Origin: an uncultured Oscillospiraceae bacterium
Lineage (GTDB): Bacteria > Bacillota > Clostridia > Oscillospirales > Oscillospiraceae
Length of the DNA stretch: 64,000 bases
Reading direction: 5' to 3'
Assembly: GCA_934589155.1 (NCBI GenBank)
Contig: CAKTNP010000006.1
Location: forward strand, 50,967 to 114,966
In this document: positions 24,494 through 31,389 of the stretch, one piece after another
Layout of the letters: each line of letters opens with the position of its first letter
Position numbering within the stretch: the first letter of the stretch is position 1
Made by a program: the position numbers and the translations under genes
Notes under the pieces: model-generated
What the model was told of the DNA's origin: nothing
Database searches by the model: none
The model's input: the letters and a program-made list of their open reading frames with translations, nothing else

Positions 24494-25696
24494 TTATTCT
24501 TTCACTCTTGCGTTGTAGGCCTCAATGCCCTTGGCCAGCAGATCCATGGCCCGTTCCAGGTCCTCCTGCTGGAGCACATAGGCGATCCGGGCCTCGTTGA
24601 TGCCCTTGCCCGGGGTCTCATAGAAGGGGGCGCCGGGGGCGAACATCACCGTCTCCCCGTGGTCCTCAAACTCCGTCAAAAGCCAATGCTGGAAGGCATC
24701 GGCATCGTCCACCGGCAGCTTTGCCATGACGTAGAAGGCTCCCATGGGCTCATCCACCACCACGCCGGGGATCTCCCGGAGCCGGCGCATGACCGTATCC
24801 CGCCGCTTCTGGTACTCCTTCTTCACATTCGCAAAATACTCGGGTCCCATGGTGTACAGGGCTGCGGCGCCGTACTGGGCGATGGTGGACACGGCCAGAC
24901 GGGACTGGCAGAATTTCAGCAGAGCCTTCTGCAGCTCCTTGTTCTTTGTAATGATGCAGCCCACCCGGGCACCGCAGGCGGAGAACCGTTTGGATACGGA
25001 GTCGATGATGACCAGATTCTCGTCAATGCCCGGGATAGTGCCCATGGTGGGAACGCCGAAGCTGTCGTCATAGCAGAATTCCCGATACACCTCGTCGGAG
25101 ATCAGGTAAATATGTCGCTTCTTCGCCACATCGGCCACCATCTGCATTTCTTCTCTCGTCAGCACCACGCCGGTGGGGTTGCCGGGGTTGGTAATGAGCA
25201 GAGCCCGGGTGTTGGGGGTGATAAGGGCCTCCAGCTTCTCCCGGTAGGCGTAACGGTAGCCGTCCTCCGGGGAGGTGGGCATGGCCCGGATGACGCCGCC
25301 GGCCTGGTGTACAAAGGTGGTGTAGTTGGGATAATAGGGCTCCGGCACGATGACCTCGGTATAGGGGTCCAGAATGGACAGGCAGGTCATCAAAATGGCC
25401 TCGCTGCCGCCGGTGGTAACGAAAATATCCCCCTGGTCCAGGTCCACGCCCAGCTTGGCATAGTACTCCTGGATCTGCTCAATGAGCTCCGGGATTCCGG
25501 GAGAGGGGGCATAGGCCAGGGTCTTCATGTCCAGATTCTTCAGGGCGTCAAAATACGCCCGAGGCGTGGGAATGTCCGGCTGGCCGATGTTCAGGTGATA
25601 GATCTTGATCCCCTTTTTTTCCGCCTCCAGGGCCATGGGGTGGAACTTCCGCATGGGCGAGGGCTGGCATCGATTGGCGTTGATTGAAATTCTCAT
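24494..25696 (-). CDS. Pyridoxal-phosphate aminotransferase, class I
   Basis: Fold-type I aminotransferase of 400 residues, closest in look to AspB/aspartate aminotransferases of Firmicutes. It shows TTGGSEAIL (cofactor phosphate), NPGNPTG, SDEVYREF and the Schiff-base Lys in SVSKRFSACGARVG. The C-terminal GAPFYETPGKGINEARIAY carries the carboxylate-binding Arg. It probably transaminates aspartate or a related amino acid. ATG 25696 has AGAGGTAG upstream, inside the 3' end of the AGCS symporter gene. Confidence 0.93.
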   Translation of the reverse strand: MRISINANRCQPSPMRKFHPMALEAEKKGIKIYHLNIGQPDIPTPRAYFDALKNLDMKTLAYAPSPGIPELIEQIQEYYAKLGVDLDQGDIFVTTGGSEAILMTCLSILDPYTEVIVPEPYYPNYTTFVHQAGGVIRAMPTSPEDGYRYAYREKLEALITPNTRALLITNPGNPTGVVLTREEMQMVADVAKKRHIYLISDEVYREFCYDDSFGVPTMGTIPGIDENLVIIDSVSKRFSACGARVGCIITKNKELQKALLKFCQSRLAVSTIAQYGAAALYTMGPEYFANVKKEYQKRRDTVMRRLREIPGVVVDEPMGAFYVMAKLPVDDADAFQHWLLTEFEDHGETVMFAPGAPFYETPGKGINEARIAYVLQQEDLERAMDLLAKGIEAYNARVKE

Positions 25697-27119
25697 AGCT
25701 ACCTCTTTCTCCGGCCGAGGGAGCCTGGAAGGCCCCGCCGGTCAAGACGTTTTCTTTTGTAAAATAGGCTCGCGTCAGCCGGAATACCTCCGGACTGAGC
25801 AGGGCCAGAGCGATCAGGTTGGGAATGGCCATTAGGCCGTTGAACAGCTCCGAGAGCTGCCACACCAGCCCGGCCCCCAGCACCGCCCCCAGGGCGGAGA
25901 TCAGGCCATGGGCCAGGATAAAGGGCTTTTCCGCCCGGGGCCCACACAGGAACACGGCGCAGCGCAGGCCGTACAGGCCCCAGCCCAGCACCGTAGCCCC
26001 GGCAAAGGAGGCCATGGCAAGAGCCGTGAACACCGTGACCCACTTCCCATAGGCCGCGGAAAAGGCCGAGACCGTCAGTTCCGCCCCGGCCTCCCGGCCG
26101 TATGGCACCGGAACGCCGCTGACCAGGATCACCAGGGCCGTCACGGTGCAGATCAGCACCGTGTCCACAAAGACCTCAAAAATGCCGTACATCCCCTGCT
26201 CCGCCGGGTGGTTGGTCTCCGCCCCGGCGTGGGCAATGGAAGCCGTGCCCATTCCCGCTTCATTGGAAAACACCCCTCGAGCCACGCCCATCCGCATGGC
26301 CGTAAAGCAGGAGCCCACCAGGCCGCCGGTGACGGCCCTGGGCGTAAAGGCCCCGGTCAGGATCGCGGAAAGGGCCGCCGGGATCCGCTGCCGAAAGACG
26401 ATCAGCACCCCGCAGGCCAGAACCAGATAACCCAAAGACATAATGGGCACCAGCAGTTCCGTTACGGTGCCGATGCGCTTGGCCCCGCCCAGCAGGGTCA
26501 CCACCACCAGGATGCCGATGACCGCCCCCACCGCCAAATCACGTCCCCGGCTGGCCGGGATCTCATAGGCCCCCAGGGCCGAATTCATGGCGTCGATCAG
26601 GGCGCTGACCTGGGCGGAGTTTCCCACCCCCGCCGCCGCCAGAACGCCGAACAGGCAAAAGGCCGTGGCCAGGGGGTTCCACCGGCTGCCCAATCCGTCC
26701 CGGATGTAGTACATGGGGCCGCCGGCATAGCCGCTTCTTTCGCCCCTGCGGTACCGGACCGCCAGCACCACCTCGGCATACTTGGTGGCCATGCCCAAAA
26801 CGGCGGACAGGAGCATCCAGAACACGGCTCCGGGCCCGCCCAGGCTGATGGCTCCGGCCACGCCCACAATGTTCCCGATGCCTACGGTAGCCGCCAGGGC
26901 CGTGCAGACGGCCTGAAAAGGCGAAACGCCCCGGCTCTCCCCTTCCTGCTTCGAGAACAGCTTTCGGAAGATGGCGGACATGGCATAAGCGAACCGGCGC
27001 ACCTGGACAAAGCCGGTGCCGAGGCTGAGCCAGAGCCCCACCGCCAGGATCAGGATCAGGGCTGGGACCCCCCAGACGATCCGGTTGAGTCCCTCCACGG
27101 TTTTCTGAAATACCGACAT
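25548..27119 (-). CDS. Sodium:alanine symporter (AGCS family)
   Basis: Sodium-coupled alanine/glycine importer with about ten transmembrane helices, 523 residues. Family motifs include AATVGIGNIVGVA, GPGAVFWM, AGGPMYYIRDG and FSNEAGMGTASIAHA. The recognisable protein ends near residue 465 (ALALLSPEVFRLTRAYF). The last about 55 residues are hydrophilic and low complexity, because the frame overruns 149 bp into the aminotransferase gene. ATG 27119 has GGAGGGGAG upstream. The overlap may be real, or the original stop was lost. Confidence 0.9.
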   Translation of the reverse strand: MSVFQKTVEGLNRIVWGVPALILILAVGLWLSLGTGFVQVRRFAYAMSAIFRKLFSKQEGESRGVSPFQAVCTALAATVGIGNIVGVAGAISLGGPGAVFWMLLSAVLGMATKYAEVVLAVRYRRGERSGYAGGPMYYIRDGLGSRWNPLATAFCLFGVLAAAGVGNSAQVSALIDAMNSALGAYEIPASRGRDLAVGAVIGILVVVTLLGGAKRIGTVTELLVPIMSLGYLVLACGVLIVFRQRIPAALSAILTGAFTPRAVTGGLVGSCFTAMRMGVARGVFSNEAGMGTASIAHAGAETNHPAEQGMYGIFEVFVDTVLICTVTALVILVSGVPVPYGREAGAELTVSAFSAAYGKWVTVFTALAMASFAGATVLGWGLYGLRCAVFLCGPRAEKPFILAHGLISALGAVLGAGLVWQLSELFNGLMAIPNLIALALLSPEVFRLTRAYFTKENVLTGGAFQAPSAGERGSYENFNQRQSMPALAHAEVPPHGPGGGKKGDQDLSPEHRPAGHSHASGVF

Positions 27120-27151
27120 ACATTCTCCCCTCCGGGGACGAATGTCCCCTA

Positions 27152-27180
27152 ATGATACCATACCATCCAATTTTTTTCAA
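27152..27180 (-). promoter_or_regulatory. Promoter of AGCS symporter / aminotransferase
   Basis: Minus-strand TTGAAA (27175-27180), 17-bp spacer, TATCAT (27152-27157). The short leader carries a GGGGAC/GTCCCC hairpin just before the ribosome site. Confidence 0.65.
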
Positions 27181-27238
27181 GCAGTTTTAGCGGTATTTGC
27201 CGAATTTTCGCCCGTCTTTTTCCTCGCGAACCGCAAAA

Positions 27239-27272
27239 GACCCGTCAGGCGCTTTCGCCCCCGACGGGTCCT
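27239..27272. terminator. Terminator after ArsC/Spx-like gene
   Basis: Stem GACCCGTC/GACGGGTC with an inner GGGGGCGAAAGCGCC part, then TTTTGCGG on the minus strand. Confidence 0.7.
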
Positions 27273-27286
27273 TCGTGCATTTTTAT

Positions 27287-27628
27287 TTATTTCCAGGTCT
27301 CCCAGACCTCCGGGCAGAAGCCCACCGTGGCATCTTTTCCGTTCCGCACCACAGGCGTCCGCATAAGGCGAACACTGTCAAAGACCTTGTCCTCCTTGGC
27401 GGTCCGATCCTCGGTGTATTTCAGGATCATGATGTCCGGATCCTTGCTGTCCCAGTCGATCAGATTGTCGATGCCACCTACGGCCCGGAGCACACTGTCG
27501 AACTCCTTGCCGGACATGCCGTATTTCAGCAGATCCACGGACTGGAACTTGATCCGCCTCTCCTTGAAATACCGCTCCGCCTTTTTCGTGTCAAAGCACT
27601 TGCTTTTTCCGAAGATCTGAATGTTCAA
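27287..27628 (-). CDS. ArsC/Spx-family thioredoxin-fold protein
   Basis: A 113-residue protein of the ArsC/Spx/YffB group: FGKSKCFDTKKAERYF places a single Cys at the redox site with no CxxC, and RTPVVRNGK is the cis-Pro region. It is more likely a Spx-like regulator or uncharacterised reductase than a true arsenate reductase, as no ars genes are near. The start is TTG 27628, with GGAGGT six bases upstream. It overlaps the truA stop (TTGA), so translation is coupled to truA. Confidence 0.85.
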   Translation of the reverse strand: MNIQIFGKSKCFDTKKAERYFKERRIKFQSVDLLKYGMSGKEFDSVLRAVGGIDNLIDWDSKDPDIMILKYTEDRTAKEDKVFDSVRLMRTPVVRNGKDATVGFCPEVWETWK

Positions 27629-28362
27629 TATCGTACCTCCATCAGGCACAGGCCCTTGGCCGGTACCGTATATCCCGCCGCCTCCCGGCGTTTTCCCTCC
27701 AGAATGGCAGGGATCTCCCCGGCGTCGCGCTTTCCCATGCCCACCTCCAGCACGGTGCCCACCATGATCCGCACCATGTTGTAGAGGAAGCCGTTTCCCC
27801 GCACTGTGAACCGGAGCTCCGGCCCCAGCCGCTCCACGGTAAAGTCATAGATCTCCCGAACGTTGGACTTTTTCGTGTGCTTTCCGCTGGAAAAAGCGGA
27901 AAAATCATGCCGTCCCAGGAACTGCCCGCAGGCGGCCTCCATGGCGGCCAGGTCAAGGCTTTCTTCCAGCCAGTACACGTACCGCCGCTCAAAGACGCAG
28001 GGCTGCGGGCTGTTCCATACCCGATAGCAATAGGTTTTTTCCTTGGCGTTCAGCCGGGCGTGGAACCGGGGCGCCGCCTCCTCACAGGAGTATATGCCCA
28101 TATCCTCCGGCAGATACCGCCGGAGCCGGGCCGTTATTTCCCCGCAGTCCATGGGATTTTCGCAGTGAAAGCTGGCCACCTGACCCAGGGCGTGGGCCCC
28201 GGCGTCGGTTCGGCCGCTGCCGGAGACCTCGATGGGCTCCTCCAGGATCCGGCTCAGCGCCGTCTCCAGCTTGCCCTGGAGGGTGTTCTCCACCCCTTTC
28301 AGTCTCTGCCAGCCCTTATACCGGGTGCCGTCATAGCACAGCCGCACCACGATCGTCCGCAT
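27625..28362 (-). CDS. truA: tRNA pseudouridine(38-40) synthase TruA
   Basis: Modifies U38, U39 or U40 in the tRNA anticodon arm. The 245-residue protein has the catalytic Asp in GSGRTDAGAHALGQ (about D52), FHARLNAKEKTY, HDFSAFSSGK and the C-terminal FTVRGNGFLYNMVRIMVG. The ATG 28362 has GGAGGAGATCGAGG upstream. The gene overlaps a 46-residue ORF upstream and the ArsC/Spx-like gene downstream, making a tightly coupled trio. Confidence 0.95.
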   Translation of the reverse strand: MRTIVVRLCYDGTRYKGWQRLKGVENTLQGKLETALSRILEEPIEVSGSGRTDAGAHALGQVASFHCENPMDCGEITARLRRYLPEDMGIYSCEEAAPRFHARLNAKEKTYCYRVWNSPQPCVFERRYVYWLEESLDLAAMEAACGQFLGRHDFSAFSSGKHTKKSNVREIYDFTVERLGPELRFTVRGNGFLYNMVRIMVGTVLEVGMGKRDAGEIPAILEGKRREAAGYTVPAKGLCLMEVRY

Positions 28363-28471
28363 ATTCCTCGATCTCCTCCCGGGCCTCCCTCTCGCTGTCC
28401 GCAGAGAACAGAAAGGCTCCCTTATAATCATAGACCTGATAATGTCCGCAAATGTTCCGAATGGTATACAT
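28331..28471 (-). CDS. Small 46-residue protein upstream of truA
   Basis: ORF beginning MYTIRNICGHYQVYDYKG and ending EEYADDRGAAVL, acidic at its end. AAAGGAGCTGAGG precedes ATG 28471. It overlaps the truA start by 32 bp in another frame. The sequence is protein-like, with an aromatic beta-rich half and an acidic helix, but I know no family. It may also serve to couple translation into truA. Confidence 0.55.
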   Translation of the reverse strand: MYTIRNICGHYQVYDYKGAFLFSADSEREAREEIEEYADDRGAAVL

Positions 28472-28538
28472 ATCCTCAGCTCCTTTGGCTTTCTGGGGAT
28501 ATGATACCAGATCAAGTGTCCCATAAGCGGGACAGATA

Positions 28539-28561
28539 GCGCCCTGCCGGAGCAGGGCGCC
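28539..28561 (-). terminator. Hairpin after SLH lysozyme gene
   Basis: Stem GCGCCCTGC/GCAGGGCGC with a TCCG loop; the T tail is poor, so this is a weak terminator or a 3' stabilising hairpin. Confidence 0.5.
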
Positions 28562-28567
28562 AAAATA

Positions 28568-30073
28568 TTAGGTCAGGACATTCTCCACGGTGCGTTGGAT
28601 CATGGAGGCCACCTGGGCCCGGATAGCCGTTCCCTTGGGATTCAGCGTGCCGTTGCCCATGCCAGAAACAATGCCGCTGCCTACGGCCCACTGCATGGCC
28701 TCCTCGGCATAGGCGCTGACCTGGTCGCCATCGGTGAATTCCGACAGGTCCGCCATTTTTCCCTCCTGAACACCCCAGTAGACCGTGCAGTAGCGGTACA
28801 GAATGGCCGCCAGCTGCTCCCGGGTGATGCTCCGGTCCGGGCCGAATTCCGACTCGGACACACCGGCCACAATGCCGTACTCCTTGGCCCAGGCTACGGG
28901 GACGGCGTAATAGCAGCTCTCGTCGTCGGTCTCGGGCACGTCCTCAAAGCCCGCCTCCTGGGAGGCCGTGGGCCGACCGGCGTGGCGCCACAGAACCGTT
29001 ACCAGCATGGCCCGGCTCATGTTGTCCCGGGGGCCGAAGGTGCTGTCAGAGGTGCCGTAGAACAGGCCCTGCTCATGCACGAAACGGACCGCGGAGGCGT
29101 ACCAATCGTCGTCCTCCACATCGTCATAGGGCAGCTTCTCCGGCTCCGTGGGTTCCGGTTCCGTAGGATCCGGTTCCGTTGGCTCCGGCTCCGTGGGATC
29201 CGTGCTGTCGCTCCCCGCCTTCCACTGAGCGTAGACGATCATGCTCTGGCTCTGGGCGATGGTGGAGGAGGTCACGGCGCTGCCGCCGGACAGGGCCCAA
29301 CCGGTGAAGGTATAGCCCGCGGCCTCCTTGGGGGTGGGCAGCTCGCCCATTTTCGCCCCGCGAATGTAGTATTCCGCCATATCCTCATAGCCGTTGGACA
29401 TGGTGCTCCTCTGGGCGTGATAAATGGCATAGGAAAAATCTCTGGGAGTCGTCTCCCCGGAATAGACGCCAAACAGGAACATCTTGGCCTCGTTGATCCG
29501 GCGGCGGCACAGGGCGGGCAGGATCTCGTCCCCCGCCCGGCACCAGGCGCCGATGGAGCTTACGAAATCCAGCTCCTCGTCTGCGGTGAGCTTGTTCTTT
29601 GTCAGATTGTCCTCGATCCAGCGCACCACCCGGTACTGCTTCTGCATCCACGCGGATCCCACATTGTAAGTAAAGCTGACCAGCGCGTCAAACTGGTTCT
29701 GGTTGAACACAAAGCCCCGGTTGATGGCAAAGTTGTTGACGGGGGCGGCGTAGTTCTCCTTAACCTCTTCCCGCAGAAGGGCGTCGGCCTCTTCCCTGGT
29801 GATCCCGTTGGGATAGATGGCGTCGGCCTCGGCCTTTGTGTAGACCCGCTGGCCGTTCTTGTTCTTCACGGCGCAGCCATAGCCGATGGAATACTGGCTG
29901 TAATCCCAATAGGGGGTGGCGGAGAAGCCCTCCTCCTCCTTGATCATGGCGATCAGCTTTTCACTGACCTGGAGCTTTTCCACCTTGGAAGAGCCCGCGG
30001 CCTGGACCGCTGCCATTGGCAGGCAGGCAACAAGGAGAACAGCCACCAGAATTGCAGATATAACTCGTTTCAT
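28568..30073 (-). CDS. Secreted phage-type lysozyme with SLH anchor
   Basis: Exported muramidase of 501 residues. A signal peptide (about 1-26, ending AAVQAA) is followed by a GH24/T4-type lysozyme domain (about 35-220) with the Glu/Asp/Ser site pattern in KEEEGFSATPYWDYSQYSIGYG. Next come an InlB-type beta repeat (about 245-285, GYTFTGWALSGGS), an acidic PTEPEPTEP linker and three SLH domains (about 320-500) that bind secondary wall polymer. ATG 30073 has AGGAGCGG upstream. It probably acts in wall remodelling or killing of neighbours. Phage ancestry of the catalytic domain is plausible. Confidence 0.9.
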   Translation of the reverse strand: MKRVISAILVAVLLVACLPMAAVQAAGSSKVEKLQVSEKLIAMIKEEEGFSATPYWDYSQYSIGYGCAVKNKNGQRVYTKAEADAIYPNGITREEADALLREEVKENYAAPVNNFAINRGFVFNQNQFDALVSFTYNVGSAWMQKQYRVVRWIEDNLTKNKLTADEELDFVSSIGAWCRAGDEILPALCRRRINEAKMFLFGVYSGETTPRDFSYAIYHAQRSTMSNGYEDMAEYYIRGAKMGELPTPKEAAGYTFTGWALSGGSAVTSSTIAQSQSMIVYAQWKAGSDSTDPTEPEPTEPDPTEPEPTEPEKLPYDDVEDDDWYASAVRFVHEQGLFYGTSDSTFGPRDNMSRAMLVTVLWRHAGRPTASQEAGFEDVPETDDESCYYAVPVAWAKEYGIVAGVSESEFGPDRSITREQLAAILYRYCTVYWGVQEGKMADLSEFTDGDQVSAYAEEAMQWAVGSGIVSGMGNGTLNPKGTAIRAQVASMIQRTVENVLT

Positions 30074-30114
30074 GATTCCGCTCCTATGTAATAAATTTTC
30101 TGTATTTTGCATAA

Positions 30115-30143
30115 AGTATAACAATTTGTAACCATTCTGTCAA
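30115..30143 (-). promoter_or_regulatory. Promoter of SLH lysozyme
   Basis: Minus-strand consensus TTGACA (30138-30143), 17-bp spacer, TATACT (30115-30120), 42 bp before the start codon. Confidence 0.8.
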
Positions 30144-30217
30144 GCCTTTTCTTTGCTTTTTGCTGGCATGTTTCCCATTTCCCGGAATTTCTCTTTCAAA
30201 AGTTTCTTGTACCGTCG

Positions 30218-30261
30218 GCAAAAGGCCCCCGAATATGGCAGAATATGCCATATTCGGGGGC
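30218..30261 (-). terminator. Terminator of copA-lipase unit
   Basis: Perfect 16-base stem GCCCCCGAATATGGCA/TGCCATATTCGGGGGC with a 5-base loop, then CCTTTTG on the minus strand. Confidence 0.85.
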
Positions 30262-30272
30262 TCCCGTTCCAT

Positions 30273-31190
30273 TTACAGCACTTCCCGCTGGATCCAGTCG
30301 TACAGATCCCCAAAGACCTGCTCTTTGCAGATCTCGTTCAGGATCTCATGGCGGCCGCCGGGATACAGGCGGATCTCCACCCGCCGGACCCCAGCCTTCA
30401 GAAAGGCCTGGGCAGTCTTGAGAACGCCCTTGCCCCAGGACCCCACCGGGTCCTGGTCCCCTGCCAAGAAGTACACCGGCAGGTCCTTGTTCATTTTCTT
30501 AAGGTTCCTGGGATTCTGGTTCATCCCGATCCCGTGGAGCATATCCCGCACCAGCCCCGCCGAGGCGGTGGCCCCGCAGAGCTCGTCGGCAATGTAGGCG
30601 TCCACGGCGGCCTTGTCCCGGTTCAACCAGTCAAAGGCCGTGCGGACCTCCCCGTATCCCCGGTTATAGGCGCCGAACATGAGCTTGTCCAGGAAGGTGC
30701 TGGGGGCGGTCTCCCCATGCTTTTGGATAATGGCCGCCGTGGCCGCCTTTCCCGCCGCCAGCACCGGTTCCGGCTGCCAGCCCGTGCCGCAGATGGCCAC
30801 CCCGTCAATGCCGCTGTCGGGATACCGGTACAGCAGGGTCCTGGTCATAAAGGAGCCCATGCTGTGGCCCAGCAGGATGTAGGGCACGTCGGGGTGCTCC
30901 CCCTTGGTCTTTTTGAGCAGGGCGTAGCTGTCGTCCACGGCACTTTCCCAGCCGCCGTAGAAATAGGCGGTGGGCAGCTTTCCCTCCGTGGATTTTCCGT
31001 GGCCCATGTGGTCCTCGCCCACCACCAGGATGCCCCTGGCATTGAGCCAGGCCGCCAGCTCCCCGTACCGCTCCACATACTCGCTGATGCCTTGGATCAC
31101 CTGGACCACGGCCCGGATCCGTCCCTCCGGCTCCCACTGGACGCAGTGGATCCGCCCCTTCCCGCAGGAGGGAAGATAGAATTCGGTCAT
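30273..31190 (-). CDS. Alpha/beta hydrolase, lysophospholipase/monoacylglycerol lipase type
   Basis: Serine hydrolase of 305 residues. The nucleophile elbow is GHSMGS near residue 102; the acid is likely the Asp in LAGDQDPVGSWG and the His that in GGRHEILNE. VIQGISEYVERY and GHGKS are the usual lysophospholipase motifs. There is no signal peptide, so it acts inside the cell. It begins 1 bp after the copA stop with AAAGGAC upstream, so it is probably cotranscribed with the copper pump, perhaps for membrane repair. That last point is inference. Confidence 0.85.
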   Translation of the reverse strand: MTEFYLPSCGKGRIHCVQWEPEGRIRAVVQVIQGISEYVERYGELAAWLNARGILVVGEDHMGHGKSTEGKLPTAYFYGGWESAVDDSYALLKKTKGEHPDVPYILLGHSMGSFMTRTLLYRYPDSGIDGVAICGTGWQPEPVLAAGKAATAAIIQKHGETAPSTFLDKLMFGAYNRGYGEVRTAFDWLNRDKAAVDAYIADELCGATASAGLVRDMLHGIGMNQNPRNLKKMNKDLPVYFLAGDQDPVGSWGKGVLKTAQAFLKAGVRRVEIRLYPGGRHEILNEICKEQVFGDLYDWIQREVL

Positions 31191-31191
31191 A

Positions 31192-31389
31192 TCAGTCCTT
31201 TACCTCATAACCCGCGTCGGCAATGGCCTTCTTCACGGCGGCAAGATCCGCCTGGCCCTCGAAGCTGACGGACTTGGCCGCCAGGTCCACCTCCGCGCCG
31301 GTGACGCCGGGGACCCCGGACACAGCTTTCTCCACTGCCATCTTGCAGTGATTGCACATCATACCCTCTACATGGATCGTGGTTTTCAT
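31192..31389 (-). CDS. copZ: Possible internal start for a free CopZ-like copper chaperone
   Basis: In frame with copA, ATG 31389 is preceded by AAAAGGAGA (31398-31406) with nine bases of spacing, as good as any gene start here. The product of 65 residues is a complete HMA-domain protein (GMMCNHC metal site) of normal CopZ length. So one gene may give both a fused CopA and a free chaperone. This is proposed from the ribosome site only. Confidence 0.5.
   Translation of the reverse strand: MKTTIHVEGMMCNHCKMAVEKAVSGVPGVTGAEVDLAAKSVSFEGQADLAAVKKAIADAGYEVKD

Noticed and set aside
27287..27649. True arsenate reductase arsC
   Set aside because: No ars genes nearby and a single Cys in a KCFDT context; a broader ArsC/Spx-like call is safer.
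29139..29210. Short tandem repeat of Pro-Thr-Glu codons
   Set aside because: This is the acidic linker of the SLH lysozyme, not an independent DNA repeat.
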